A DNA stretch of 64,000 bases from Pseudoalteromonas sp. (GCF_018402495.1 NZ_JAGYIU010000003.1:248001-312000); one strand, 5' to 3'; positions 17,632 to 26,928 are shown, counted from the first letter of the stretch. The notes: generated from the letters alone by a model not told the origin. A program made the numbers and translations.

Positions 17632-18894
17632 ATGGAAAAGGTATCGAGCTTACGCGTTCAAGAGCGCACTAGCTGGTTTACTAACGTGTATAAAAAGTTA
17701 GTATTTAAAGCGTTCTCGTCTATTGAAATTGGTCAAATAACACTGGTGGATAACAACCAGCAGTCTGTATTTGGCGACACGTCTTCAGCGCTAAAAGTAA
17801 CGGTAACCGTTAACGACAGTGCTATGTATAAAGCATTCGCGCTCGCTGGTAGCATAGGTGCGGGTGAGTCTTATATTTTAGGTCAGTGGCAATGTGACAA
17901 TTTAACGCGCTTAATAGAAATTTTTGCGATTAATCAAGATCAATTAGATGCATTTGAAAAGAAATTCGCTTTTTTTAGTAACATTGCTCATCGTATAAAC
18001 CACATTAAAAATAAAAATTCTCACTCGGGTTCGAAGAAGAATATTGTTGCACACTACGACTTAGGCAATGATTTATACGAGTCTTTTTTAAGTGAAGAAA
18101 TGCTTTATTCTAGCGCGGTATACCCAAGTAAAGATGCTACCCTTGAACAGGCACAACAATACAAACTACAGCGTATTTGTGAGCAAGTTGAGTTACAAAA
18201 AGGTGATACAGTTATCGAAATCGGCACTGGGTGGGGCGCATTTGCTATTTATGCAGCTACACATTATGACTGTCATGTTACCACCACCACAATCTCTGAT
18301 GAACAGCACGATTATGTATCCAATAAAATAAAAGAGCTTGGGCTTGAAAACAAAATAACTTTGCTTAAACAAGATTACCGTTTATTAACTGGTAAATACG
18401 ATAAGCTAGTATCAATTGAAATGATAGAAGCGGTAGGTCATGAGTACTTACCTAGTTTTTTCACTCAGTGCGGTCAGCTACTAAAAGATGACGGTGCTAT
18501 GCTTATTCAAGCCATCACAATTAGCGATCAACGTTATCAGCATTACCTTAAAAACTCAGACTTTATACAGCAGTATATTTTCCCTGGTGGGTGTTTGCCT
18601 TCGCTTAATGAGATGAGTGAACAGATAAAAAACAATACAGACATGAATATCCACACTGTTAATGACATTGGCGCTCATTATGCACGCACACTTGCCGATT
18701 GGCGCGAGCGATTTATTGCAAGCTGGCCAAATTTAGACAGTAATAAATTTGATGATCGCTTTTATCGTTTGTGGTTATTTTATCTTGCTTATTGTGAGGG
18801 CGCATTTAGAACTCGCGCTACAAGTACTGTGCACTTAATGGCACGCAAACCCCGTTTTACGAGTAGTAATGATGAGATTGCACTCGCTTATTAA
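17632..18894 (+). CDS. Cyclopropane-fatty-acyl-phospholipid synthase family methyltransferase
   Basis: 420 residues. The SAM-binding motif 'VIEIGTGWGAFAIYAA' lies near residue 200, preceded by 'HYDLGNDLYESFLSEEMLYSSAVY', the CFA-synthase phospholipid-methylation signature; 'FIFPGG'-like 'YIFPGGCLPS' and 'YCEGAFRTRATSTVHLM' complete the fold. Members methylate a double bond of membrane phospholipid acyl chains, giving cyclopropane, methylated or furan-precursor fatty acids. Because it sits in an ECF-ChrR operon it is more likely the stress-linked paralogue than the housekeeping cfa, so no symbol is given. It overlaps the next gene by 26 bases. Confidence 0.9.
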   Translation: MEKVSSLRVQERTSWFTNVYKKLVFKAFSSIEIGQITLVDNNQQSVFGDTSSALKVTVTVNDSAMYKAFALAGSIGAGESYILGQWQCDNLTRLIEIFAINQDQLDAFEKKFAFFSNIAHRINHIKNKNSHSGSKKNIVAHYDLGNDLYESFLSEEMLYSSAVYPSKDATLEQAQQYKLQRICEQVELQKGDTVIEIGTGWGAFAIYAATHYDCHVTTTTISDEQHDYVSNKIKELGLENKITLLKQDYRLLTGKYDKLVSIEMIEAVGHEYLPSFFTQCGQLLKDDGAMLIQAITISDQRYQHYLKNSDFIQQYIFPGGCLPSLNEMSEQIKNNTDMNIHTVNDIGAHYARTLADWRERFIASWPNLDSNKFDDRFYRLWLFYLAYCEGAFRTRATSTVHLMARKPRFTSSNDEIALAY

Positions 18895-19372
18895 TTTTGT
18901 ACTGTTTCAAGTAGTGTGGTTTTTATGCCTACTGCTTGAACAGCACTCACTTGTCTATTCAACTGTAATCATTGCATTAATGTTTTATTTGTCAGCGCAA
19001 AAAAAACAAGATGCTTTATTGCTTCTTAAATGCTTACCGCTCGCGTTACTGTGTGAGTTTATTGCTGTTAAAGTAGGCCTTATTGAATTTAAAGTAGACC
19101 CATTCCCGTTTTGGTTGGTGTTTTTATGGGCTGCTTTATTGTTATGTATTAACACGTCAATGTCATTCTTAACCACCCTCAAACCTTGGCAAGTATTTAT
19201 TGTTTGCTTGGCGTTTGCTCCTGGCAGTTATTGGGCAGGTTCACGATTTGAAGTTTTAGATTTAGGGTTGCCACTATGGCAATTTTGGCCGTTGTACGGT
19301 GCTTTATGGGCTGCAACGTTTACTCTTATTTTATTTATAAACGATAAAATTGGCGCGTTTATTAAACAATAA
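18869..19372 (+). CDS. DUF2878 small integral membrane protein
   Basis: 167 residues with five or so hydrophobic helices. 'INFVLFQVVWFLCLLLEQ' at the start and 'DPFPFWLVFLWAALLLCINTSMSFL' in the middle match DUF2878, a family repeatedly found after CFA-like genes in this operon type. The start overlaps the methyltransferase by 26 bases (ATG at 18869 or 18872), so translation is coupled. Function unknown; a membrane partner of the lipid-modifying enzymes is inference. Confidence 0.75.
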   Translation: MMRLHSLINFVLFQVVWFLCLLLEQHSLVYSTVIIALMFYLSAQKKQDALLLLKCLPLALLCEFIAVKVGLIEFKVDPFPFWLVFLWAALLLCINTSMSFLTTLKPWQVFIVCLAFAPGSYWAGSRFEVLDLGLPLWQFWPLYGALWAATFTLILFINDKIGAFIKQ

Positions 19373-19397
19373 AACGATTTGGTTGTTGGAGCAAATT

Positions 19398-19886
19398 ATG
19401 AAAACACTTTTAAAATTAGTCATTATTTACACTCTATTTGGTCATATTGTTCATGCAGATACCCAGTTTAACAAAGTGGGTGAGGCACGCATGGAATACC
19501 TTTTTTGGGACGTTTATGATGCTACACTTTTTACACCAACGGGTTCTTATAGTCCAAAGCAAACCCAAGTAAAATTCACTTTGACCTATCTACGGGATTT
19601 TGATGCCAAAGATATTGTTAAAGCTACTAATGAGCAATGGCAGCATTTAGGTAAATCACAGTTACCAAAGCGCTATGCTGATAAATTATTAGCAATATGG
19701 CCCGATATTAAAAAAGGGGAATCGTTAACCTTATTGACTGATCAGCAAGGGCACAGTGTTTTTTTTCATAATGATAATGAAATAGGTCGTATTGAGGATG
19801 CTACTTTTGCTGATGATTTTTTAGCTATTTGGTTAAGTGAAAATACCTCAGAACCATCAATTAGAAATCAACTATTAGGGATTTAA
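19398..19886 (+). CDS. Secreted chalcone-isomerase-like protein
   Basis: 162 residues from ATG 19398 (GGAG about 10 bases upstream), which gives a proper signal peptide, 'LLKLVIIYTLFGHIVHA', cut near residue 19. The mature part 'VGEARMEYLFWDVYDATLFTPTGSY' is the chalcone-isomerase-like (CHI fold) motif. Such proteins in bacteria have no proven enzymatic role; fatty-acid or lipid binding is known for the plant fold. It is followed after one base by the DUF3833 lipoprotein gene, a pairing that recurs in this operon type. Confidence 0.75.
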   Translation: MKTLLKLVIIYTLFGHIVHADTQFNKVGEARMEYLFWDVYDATLFTPTGSYSPKQTQVKFTLTYLRDFDAKDIVKATNEQWQHLGKSQLPKRYADKLLAIWPDIKKGESLTLLTDQQGHSVFFHNDNEIGRIEDATFADDFLAIWLSENTSEPSIRNQLLGI

Positions 19887-19887
19887 A

Positions 19888-20427
19888 ATGATTAATTTAA
19901 AACGTGCCAAAGTAATAATGGTATTGCTAGTCAGTTTTTTTATTGTAAGCTGCTCAGCGCCGAGTGTAGAGCATTACAAAGGCTCAGAACCCAATTTTGA
20001 TTTTAAACGCTTTTTTAGCGGTGATCTTAAAGCTTATGGTGTTGTACAAGACTTTAAGGGAGAGTTGACCCGCAAGCTTGTTGTTGATCTTAGTGCTACG
20101 TGGGATGGTAACCAAGGCGTTATAGAAGAAGATTTTGTTTATGATGATGGCGAAACACAAAAACGTATTTGGAAAATAACTTTAAACGACGATAATACAT
20201 TAACGGGTACAGCTTCTGATGTATTAGGAACGGCTACAGGTAAAAGTAAAGGTAGTGTTTTTCATTGGAAATACAATGTTGAAATACCTTATGATGGCAA
20301 TACCTTTGAAGTTCACTTTGATGATTGGATGTATCTAGTAACGGATACGCGCTTAATAAATCGCACCTCTATTGTTAAGTTTGGCGTGGAAGTAGGGGAA
20401 GTAACTTTGGTAATAGAAAAAATATAG
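19888..20427 (+). CDS. DUF3833 lipoprotein
   Basis: 179 residues. The N-terminus has a membrane segment and lipobox IVSC (Cys22), so the protein is probably lipid-anchored in the envelope. The mature part has the DUF3833 pattern: 'FSGDLKAYGVVQDFKGELTRKLVVDL', 'LTGTASDVLGTATGKSKG' and 'WMYLVTDTRLINRTSIVKFG'. Function unknown; last gene of the sigma-ChrR operon. About 200 bp follow before the HU gene, without a strong terminator visible. Confidence 0.8.
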   Translation: MINLKRAKVIMVLLVSFFIVSCSAPSVEHYKGSEPNFDFKRFFSGDLKAYGVVQDFKGELTRKLVVDLSATWDGNQGVIEEDFVYDDGETQKRIWKITLNDDNTLTGTASDVLGTATGKSKGSVFHWKYNVEIPYDGNTFEVHFDDWMYLVTDTRLINRTSIVKFGVEVGEVTLVIEKI

Positions 20428-20635
20428 CGATGCAGGGACGTGCAATATTGCACGAATAGCATGCTTAAATTAAGCTTTTGTTAACCCAACTCACTGTATT
20501 TTACAGATAATTATTATAATCTTACTATTTTTTTAGTATTTTAAGTAAAAAGTGTAATTTGCTGTTGCTAACTCTTTAAAAATGCATAAAGATAGGATTT
20601 GCGAAGGCAAAATAATAACGAATAGGAATCTAATA

Positions 20636-20911
20636 ATGAACAAAGCACAACTAGTTGAAAAAATCTCTACTGACGCAGAAATCTCTAAAGCGGCTGCTGC
20701 TCGTGCACTTGATGCATTCACAGGTGCTGTAACTTCTTCATTAAAAGAAGGCAACTCTGTTGCATTAGTTGGTTTTGGTACTTTTTCAGTTAAAGAACGT
20801 GCTGCTCGCACGGGTCGTAACCCACAAACGGGTGCAGAAATCCAAATTTCAGCAGCGACTATTCCAAGCTTTAAGCCAGGTAAAGGACTAAAGGATCAAG
20901 TAAACCTATAA
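20636..20911 (+). CDS. hupB: HU-family histone-like DNA-binding protein
   Basis: 91 residues (family 90-91). Every key feature is present: start '[11 protein letters not shown]', '[23 protein letters not shown]' with the DNA-minor-groove arm, and '[10 protein letters not shown]' at the end. HU compacts the nucleoid and helps replication, repair and recombination. The sequence looks closer to the E. coli beta-type (HupB) than alpha-type, but the usual lon neighbour is absent, so the paralogue name is provisional. Start chosen at 20636 with AGGAATCTAATA upstream. Confidence 0.93.
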   Translation: MNKAQLVEKISTDAEISKAAAARALDAFTGAVTSSLKEGNSVALVGFGTFSVKERAARTGRNPQTGAEIQISAATIPSFKPGKGLKDQVNL

Positions 20912-20933
20912 GGTTTAGGTTTATAAAAATAAT

Positions 20934-20959
20934 AAAAGGGCTATTAAGCCCTTTTTTTT
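20934..20959. terminator. Bidirectional terminator between HU and ilvH
   Basis: AAAAGGGCTATTAAGCCCTTTT with A and T runs on both sides: a hairpin with GGGCT/AGCCC arms that can end both the converging HU and ilvIH transcripts. Confidence 0.85.
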
Positions 20960-20976
20960 TGCCGTAAATTTAACGC

Positions 20977-21477
20977 TTATCTAGCTTTGAGTGCTTTATC
21001 TCCTCGACCAATGCCAACAGCGCCAGAGCGTACCACTTCTATAATGTCGGTTTCATGGCGTAAGGTATCTAAAAATGATTCTATTTTGTCGGTGCTACTT
21101 ACCAATTGTAGGCTGTAACTTTGACGACCCATATCTAAAATAGCGCCTTGAAATACATCAACAACACGCGTTACAGCGGCTCGAGTTACTTCATCTTTAG
21201 CGAATACTTTTACCAATAGAAGCTCGCGCTCTATGTGGTTCATGTCAGTTAAATCAATTACCTTGAGTACATCAACCAGCTTGTTTACTTGCTTTGTTAT
21301 TTGTTCAACAATTCTGTCATCGCCTTTAGTGGTTACCGTAATGCGAGAAAGTGATTCATCGTCTGTGGTACCCACTGTTAAGCTATCAATATTGTAGGCT
21401 CGTTGAGAAAATAGTCCAACTATACGTGATAACGCACCGGGCTCATTTTCTAATAATATAGATAATATACGACGCAT
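20977..21477 (-). CDS. ilvH: Acetolactate synthase small (regulatory) subunit
   Basis: 166 residues (E. coli IlvH 163). The start 'RRILSILLENEPGALSRIVGLFSQRAYNIDSLTVG' is the ACT domain that binds valine for feedback inhibition; the C-terminal half stabilises the catalytic subunit. The complex condenses pyruvate or pyruvate plus 2-ketobutyrate, the first common step to valine, isoleucine and leucine. Its ATG overlaps the ilvI stop by one base (TAATG). I chose this start over an upstream one (21504) because it matches the family. Confidence 0.95.
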   Translation of the reverse strand: MRRILSILLENEPGALSRIVGLFSQRAYNIDSLTVGTTDDESLSRITVTTKGDDRIVEQITKQVNKLVDVLKVIDLTDMNHIERELLLVKVFAKDEVTRAAVTRVVDVFQGAILDMGRQSYSLQLVSSTDKIESFLDTLRHETDIIEVVRSGAVGIGRGDKALKAR

Positions 21478-23201
21478 TATGCCTTCACTCCTTTTCTTAA
21501 CCACATCTCATCTATGCCGCCGAGCTTAATTTGCATCGGGTAAACATGTTCTTTTTCATCGACTAAAATATCTAAAAACACTAATCTATCGGTTATTGAC
21601 ATCGCTTTGTCTATAGCAGGTTGTAGCTCATCAAGGGTGTTTACTCTGATACCCACATGGCCATAGCTTTCAACTAACTTTACAAAATCGGGAAGTGATT
21701 CCATGTAAGATGAAGAATGTCTGCCACCATAAATCATATCTTGCCACTGCCTAACCATACCGAGTGAGCGGTTATTTAACGAGATCACTTTTACTGCTAA
21801 GTTGTATTGTAAACAGGTAGAAAGTTCTTGAATATTCATTTGAATTGAGCCATCACCCGTTACACATAAAGACTCTTTGTCAGGAAAGGCAAGTTTAACG
21901 CCCATCGCCGCTGGCAAACCAAAGCCCATGGTGCCTAACCCGCCTGAGTTGATCCACTGTCGAGGATGTTTAAATGGGTAATATTGGGCTGCAAACATCT
22001 GGTGTTGACCCACATCTGAACTGACATAGGCATCACCATTAGTTGCTTCATAAATTGCTTCTATGACGGCTTGAGGCTTAATTTTATCGCCATCAGTATT
22101 GTAGTTTAAGCACTTTTGTTCGCGCCAACTGATCACCTGTCGCCACCAGTCTTCTTGTGCACTACGATCAATTTTAATCGGGCTTTTATCTATAGCAGTT
22201 TGTAACTGTTCAAGTACCGTGGCTAAACAGCCAACAACCGGAATATGTGCTTTAATGGTTTTGGAAATTGAAGTCGGATCGACATCTACATGCACGATAG
22301 TGGCATTAGGGCAAAACTTTTGTACGTTATTGGTAACCCGATCATCAAATCGTGCACCAAGGGCTAAAATAACATCGGCATTAGCCATGGCTTTATTTGC
22401 TTCTAATGTACCATGCATGCCTAGCATACCGATAAAATTGGGGTGAATGCCTGAAATACCGCCTAGTCCCATTAAGGTGTTGGTAATAGGGGCATTGAGT
22501 GATTCGACTAAATGAGTGAGTTGCTCAGATGTATTTGAAAGCACAATACCGCCACCAGAATAAATCACTAGCTTTTTTGCTTCTAAAATAGCAGTAACGG
22601 CTTTACGAATTTGTTTAGAGTGCCCTTTAGTGTTTGGGCTGTAAGTTCTAAGCTCGGTTGCTGGCGGAAAGTTATATGCAAATGTTAGCGCTGGGTTAAG
22701 CATATCTTTAGGAAGTTCAACGACAACTGGTCCTGGGCGACCTGAGCTGGCAATATAAAAGGCTTTGGCAAGTATATTAGGAATTTCAATAGCGCTGCGA
22801 CAGTTAAAGCTATGTTTTACGATAGGTCGAGAGCAGCCAACAATATCGGTTTCTTGAAATGCATCATCACCAATAAGGTTTGTTGGTACTTGGCCTGATA
22901 ATACCACCATTGGAATTGAGTCCATATAGGCTGTCGCTATACCGGTCACGCAGTTAGTTGCACCAGGTCCAGAGGTGGCAAGGACCACACCCACTTCACC
23001 AGTTGCTCTTGCGTAACCATCGGCCATATGTGTCGCTGCCTGTTCGTGGCGCACTAAAATATGTTCTATATCGTCTTGCTGAAAGAGTGCATCATATAGG
23101 TCTAATACTGAGCCACCGGGGTAACCGAATATATACTTAACGTTTAACTCTTTTAATGACTTAACGACTAGTTCAGAGCCATTATATTGTTGTTTACTCA
23201 T
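21477..23201 (-). CDS. ilvI: Acetolactate synthase large (catalytic) subunit
   Basis: 574 residues, TPP- and FAD-dependent. Motifs: '[17 protein letters not shown]' at the N-terminus, the essential Glu in '[21 protein letters not shown]', and the TPP motif '[14 protein letters not shown]' near residue 440. It forms 2-acetolactate or 2-aceto-2-hydroxybutyrate with IlvH in branched-chain amino acid synthesis. GGAATGAGG lies just before ATG 23201. The upstream leader peptide and terminator show control by attenuation. Confidence 0.95.
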   Translation of the reverse strand: MSKQQYNGSELVVKSLKELNVKYIFGYPGGSVLDLYDALFQQDDIEHILVRHEQAATHMADGYARATGEVGVVLATSGPGATNCVTGIATAYMDSIPMVVLSGQVPTNLIGDDAFQETDIVGCSRPIVKHSFNCRSAIEIPNILAKAFYIASSGRPGPVVVELPKDMLNPALTFAYNFPPATELRTYSPNTKGHSKQIRKAVTAILEAKKLVIYSGGGIVLSNTSEQLTHLVESLNAPITNTLMGLGGISGIHPNFIGMLGMHGTLEANKAMANADVILALGARFDDRVTNNVQKFCPNATIVHVDVDPTSISKTIKAHIPVVGCLATVLEQLQTAIDKSPIKIDRSAQEDWWRQVISWREQKCLNYNTDGDKIKPQAVIEAIYEATNGDAYVSSDVGQHQMFAAQYYPFKHPRQWINSGGLGTMGFGLPAAMGVKLAFPDKESLCVTGDGSIQMNIQELSTCLQYNLAVKVISLNNRSLGMVRQWQDMIYGGRHSSSYMESLPDFVKLVESYGHVGIRVNTLDELQPAIDKAMSITDRLVFLDILVDEKEHVYPMQIKLGGIDEMWLRKGVKA

Positions 23202-23229
23202 CCTCATTCCTCTGTTGACTACTTTATGC

Positions 23230-23262
23230 AAAAAAAAACCCCCGCGTAGTGCGAGGGTTTTA
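23230..23262 (-). promoter_or_regulatory. ilvI attenuator (rho-independent terminator)
   Basis: Read on the minus strand: AACCCTCGC-ACTAC-GCGGGGGTT followed by a run of T. It lies between the leader peptide stop and the ilvI start, where attenuator terminators are found. The leader coding region upstream should allow an alternative antiterminator pairing when leucyl-, valyl- or isoleucyl-tRNA is short. Confidence 0.85.
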
Positions 23263-23280
23263 AAAAGCATGTTTCACCTT

Positions 23281-23352
23281 TTAATACATCCCCGCTAGGC
23301 TTATCACTAAGACCAGTACGAGTAAGACTAAAAGACGAAATTGTGTGTTCAT
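23281..23352 (-). CDS. ilv leader peptide (23 residues)
   Basis: ATG at 23352, stop at 23281. Twelve of the 23 residues are Leu, Val or Ile, with eleven in a row at positions 7-17. This is the classic ivbL/ilvL leader design: ribosome stalling at these codons senses charged branched-chain tRNA. The peptide is followed by the attenuator and then ilvIH. A weak AGAG ribosome site is present about 10 bases upstream of the ATG. Confidence 0.9.
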   Translation of the reverse strand: MNTQFRLLVLLVLVLVISLAGMY

Positions 23353-23663
23353 GATGTTTTGCTCTTTAAAATAAAATGCTGTTTAAATTACAATGTTTGT
23401 ATATGGTTATTTTTAAGGCTTTTGCGCGCTCATGTCAACCCAAAACTAAAGTTTTTGGATTAAAAATTCATTTTTATATATTTTTCAATCTTAAATTCTA
23501 ATTGTTATGAAATATTCTCACTTTAAAAGCAGAAATTATGCATTTTTAATTTTAAGGAGTAGGGGGCTTAAATACACATTAATTACATTAAAGTGCTAAA
23601 AGGGGTTTTGAGTAGGCATAAAAAAAGCCAACAGATGTTGGCTTTATAATTCAATTATACTTG
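23353..23663. other. ilv leader upstream region and IDH 3' terminator
   Basis: About 310 bp without a gene. The left end should hold the ilv promoter (minus strand). At 23621-23646 a hairpin, AGCCAACA-TC-TGTTGGCT with a T run on the minus strand, terminates the isocitrate dehydrogenase gene. The rest is AT-rich, with no repeat that I can see. Confidence 0.7.
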
Positions 23664-24671
23664 TTACAGACGGTCGATTACTGACTGAGTGAAGTCAGTT
23701 GTACCATGACTGCCGCCTAAATCGCGAGTAGTACGGTCGCCTGATTTAATTACATCAGCCACTGCGCTACGAATGCGCTCTGCCGTATCGCCCATATTTA
23801 AATGCTCTAGCATTTGAATAGACGCTAAAATAACTGACGTTGGGTTTGCTAGGTTTTTGCCAGCAATATCAGGTGCACTACCGTGAACAGCTTCAAAAAT
23901 AGCCGCATCTTCACCAATGTTAGCACCAGGCGCCATGCCTAAACCACCAACTAAACCAGCACATAAATCAGATAAAATATCGCCGAATAGGTTAGTCGTT
24001 ACAATTACGTCAAACTCTTCCGGTGTCATTACTAGTTTCATACAGGTTGCATCAACAATCATTTCAGTTGATTCAATCTCTGGGTAACGTTCAGCCACTT
24101 CACGAGCTACTTTTAAGAACAAACCCGATGTTGATTTTAAGATGTTCGCTTTATGAACTGCTGTTACTTTTTTACGACCTTCACGTACAGCAAGTTCGTA
24201 TGCAAAAGTAACGATCTTTTCAGCACCTTCACGGGTGATCACAGACATTGCTTCAGCTTCGTTACCATCTGCACTCACTACTTGCCCTGCACCTGAGTAC
24301 ATACCTTGGGTATTTTCACGAACAGTAATGATATCAATATCATCGTAACGTGCTTTAGTACCTGTAAACGATTTAACTGGACGGACATTTGCGTATAAGC
24401 CGAACTGCTTACGAAGTGTTACATTAATTGATGTAAAGCCTTCGCCTACAGGGGTCGTTAATGGCCCTTTTAAGGTGATTTTATTTTTAGCAATCGTGTC
24501 AATCGTTTCTTGTGGGAGCAATTCACCTGTTTTTTCAAGTGCAGCGAGGCCAGCGTCAACAAATTCATAATCAAAATCGCATCCTGCGGCTTTTAGTATT
24601 TCAAGTGCTGAGTCGATAATGCTAGGGCCAATGCCGTCGCCTTTGATCACTGTTATGGTTTGTTTGGCCAT
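23664..24671 (-). CDS. NAD-type isocitrate dehydrogenase
   Basis: 335 residues, the length of the small NAD-dependent IDH (IDH3-like) rather than the ~415-residue E. coli NADP enzyme. The start 'ITVIKGDGIGPSIIDSALEIL' is the family nucleotide-site opening; 'TSINVTLRKQFGLYANVRPV' is the isocitrate-type substrate loop, distinct from the LeuB one; 'EAVHGSAPDIAGKNLANPTSVI' binds the NAD adenosine. It decarboxylates isocitrate to 2-oxoglutarate in the TCA cycle. A 3-isopropylmalate or homoisocitrate role is less likely because of the Ser-Ile-Asn loop. Start chosen at ATG 24671 over 24704 because it has a GGAAAAG ribosome site. Confidence 0.85.
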   Translation of the reverse strand: MAKQTITVIKGDGIGPSIIDSALEILKAAGCDFDYEFVDAGLAALEKTGELLPQETIDTIAKNKITLKGPLTTPVGEGFTSINVTLRKQFGLYANVRPVKSFTGTKARYDDIDIITVRENTQGMYSGAGQVVSADGNEAEAMSVITREGAEKIVTFAYELAVREGRKKVTAVHKANILKSTSGLFLKVAREVAERYPEIESTEMIVDATCMKLVMTPEEFDVIVTTNLFGDILSDLCAGLVGGLGMAPGANIGEDAAIFEAVHGSAPDIAGKNLANPTSVILASIQMLEHLNMGDTAERIRSAVADVIKSGDRTTRDLGGSHGTTDFTQSVIDRL

Positions 24672-24850
24672 GAACTTTTCCTTTAAAGAGTTGGATACAC
24701 ACATAAATAAAAAATACTCATAGAGTTTAGACTACTTACATGACAGGGGTGCTAAATTTAAGCCGGCATTTATACCAATTTATTGAACATTTTGCCAGTT
24801 TATACTGCAAATACAGGGTATAAGTTTGATGTATAGTGATAATAAGGCAG

Positions 24851-26533
24851 CTAAATACTATTGTGTAGCCCTAATTGTTGCAAGGATTGATTAAAATCTC
24901 CCTCGCTCTGCCAGCCATAATGAAAAAGTTGTTGATTTAAAGTTTGCTGTTGCCATGCTGTTAATGGTTGATTGGGTTTAAGCGCACATTGAGCAATTAC
25001 TTTTAATGCGACCCATAATTTACTGGCATTATCGAGTTGCTTTTTTGGTAATGTTTCAGCATTTAATAAAGCGATAGTCCACGGATCGTCAGTAAGTAAT
25101 TCGCCAAGCTCATTAGATAGATGGAGAGTGTCAATCTTCTTTATACCAAAAAAAGCGCAAAATGGCGTATCTAAGGGCTGGTTAAGTGTTTGATCAATTA
25201 TAATTTTTCTTGAAATATCAGCACTGTAATTCGTTAATAGATGATATAAATATGCATATAAGCTTAAGCTAATGCGCTCACTTTGCAGGTTCTTATCATG
25301 GTTTACTAGTAACTCTAAAATGTTGACTAAACACTTCATGCGAGTACATAAAAAAGCATGCAAAGGATGTGCAATACTATTAACTAATTGCTCGAGAACC
25401 ACGCCTTGAATGATTGCAGGCGCCTTATCGTAACCGACCATAGACAAGCTATGCCTTAAATCTTTTGCGCTTAGCTGCTCTTTATTGTAGTGTTTTACTG
25501 CGTGGCACACCGACTTTATAATATTAGGATAAGGAGTAAGTAAAGTATTTAACGCCTTGTAACTGTACTCGTGTTGAGTTTTTATTTGCTTTACTAATTC
25601 GTACAATGATGATTGAGTATAGTTACCTTCATGCACACTATGTAAGTATTGACTGTCCCAAACTTTAAGAGTTAAGCGATCATCATGACAATGCCATGCT
25701 TTGGCGTTATCTTTTAATGATGCTTTAATTCGGTACCACGCTATTTTAGTATGAGAATGATTAACAATGATATGTCGCCCAGCTGTATCTGTGGCTAGAT
25801 AAATCATGGCTTGATCGGCATATTCAACTTGGCTACCAGGTATGTACTCGCCAACATGTGTTACTAGTGCCTTTAAAAGCGCCTGCGCAAACGCGTTGGG
25901 AGTTCTAAGGTAAAGATCTCCCACGGCTTTATAAAAATTAATATGTTGCTGTTTGGTATTACAGGTCACATTTATGGCTAAAATATTCGCTAAAGCAACC
26001 AATACACTGGCTCCGTCATAAAGCATAACTTTAGGTGTATTTAAAAGTGCTTGTTTGTATTTACTGAGTTTAGCCAAGATATGGGCAATTTGCTCTGCTG
26101 GTTGCTGCGCAGTCAATATCACTTTTGCAGCAAGTTTATGGCGTAATTGCCACATTTTAGTATCAGTAGTAGTAAATGCTTGTTGCTGGGCTAATTTATT
26201 AAGTTGATTAGCAACACAAAGGTGTTCTACTAATGAAGCGCTAATATAAAGCTCAGTTAAGTGTTTATCGTAAGATTGGCTGGTACTCAAGGCGCAGGTT
26301 AAAATACACTGGTTAACTACTAAGTTTGTTGCGTAACTATAGTGTGGTTTATATAGGGTTACCTGCGCTTGTAACGCCGCTGGATTTTGTTCGTATAGCT
26401 TTGCGTACTGCCCTGCAAGTTTACAAACAAGTGGATATAAAGTATGTCTCTGGCCTTTATTACTATGGGATGTCAAAAGCTGCTGAGTGCTCTCTAATAG
26501 CTTTTTTAGTTTTCCCGATAGTGTTGTTTGCAT
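24851..26533 (-). CDS. 560-residue protein of unknown function
   Basis: Not recognised as a known family. It has no signal peptide or obvious membrane span and is rich in Leu, His and Gln. Residues ~185-250, including 'FAQALLKALVTHVGEYIPGSQVEY', resemble the C-terminal part of HD-GYP phosphodiesterase domains, but the HD and GYP residues are absent. Residues ~330-410 weakly resemble an HDOD domain. This would suggest a degenerate signalling protein; I hold it as a low-confidence inference. The start of this gene overlaps the DUF3192 stop by one base, so the two form an operon. Confidence 0.55.
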   Translation of the reverse strand: MQTTLSGKLKKLLESTQQLLTSHSNKGQRHTLYPLVCKLAGQYAKLYEQNPAALQAQVTLYKPHYSYATNLVVNQCILTCALSTSQSYDKHLTELYISASLVEHLCVANQLNKLAQQQAFTTTDTKMWQLRHKLAAKVILTAQQPAEQIAHILAKLSKYKQALLNTPKVMLYDGASVLVALANILAINVTCNTKQQHINFYKAVGDLYLRTPNAFAQALLKALVTHVGEYIPGSQVEYADQAMIYLATDTAGRHIIVNHSHTKIAWYRIKASLKDNAKAWHCHDDRLTLKVWDSQYLHSVHEGNYTQSSLYELVKQIKTQHEYSYKALNTLLTPYPNIIKSVCHAVKHYNKEQLSAKDLRHSLSMVGYDKAPAIIQGVVLEQLVNSIAHPLHAFLCTRMKCLVNILELLVNHDKNLQSERISLSLYAYLYHLLTNYSADISRKIIIDQTLNQPLDTPFCAFFGIKKIDTLHLSNELGELLTDDPWTIALLNAETLPKKQLDNASKLWVALKVIAQCALKPNQPLTAWQQQTLNQQLFHYGWQSEGDFNQSLQQLGLHNSI

Positions 26534-26928
26534 TAAATTGCGCCATCAATTTGTTTAAGGTACTCATCATATGCATTTAGCCCCCACATTATAAGTTGGC
26601 CATTTTTAAATAATAACCCTGTGCACTCATCCATTGTGGTAATGCCATCAGAGGTTCTATGTTGGGTACGATAAAATACAACCTGCCATACGTGTTCACC
26701 ATCTCGCTTTGCATAGGTTAAATCAGGGCTGCCTAAATATTCGAGTACATCATTAAGTGTAAATGCATCTTCTAAGCGTAGCTTTTCGATATAGCGTTTA
26801 TTAAATGCTTCTCTGTCTTGCCAAATCATTGCTTGCGGATCGTCTTTATAAAACATAATAACCGACGTGGCTATTAACGCATATAGACCTAACCCTAAAA
26901 TTAAATACCTAAAAAATTTTTTGAACAT
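26533..26928 (-). CDS. DUF3192 family membrane-anchored protein
   Basis: 131 residues. One N-terminal membrane helix, 'YLILGLGLYALIATSVIMFY', is followed by a soluble domain with 'NKRYIEKLRLEDAFTLNDVLEYLGSPDLTYAKRDGEHVWQVVFYRT' and 'DECTGLLFKNGQLIMWG', which is the DUF3192 pattern. Relatives are small envelope proteins of unknown role in Alteromonadales and Vibrio. It has one-base coupling to the downstream 560-residue gene and lies just downstream of xni on the same strand. Confidence 0.75.
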   Translation of the reverse strand: MFKKFFRYLILGLGLYALIATSVIMFYKDDPQAMIWQDREAFNKRYIEKLRLEDAFTLNDVLEYLGSPDLTYAKRDGEHVWQVVFYRTQHRTSDGITTMDECTGLLFKNGQLIMWGLNAYDEYLKQIDGAI

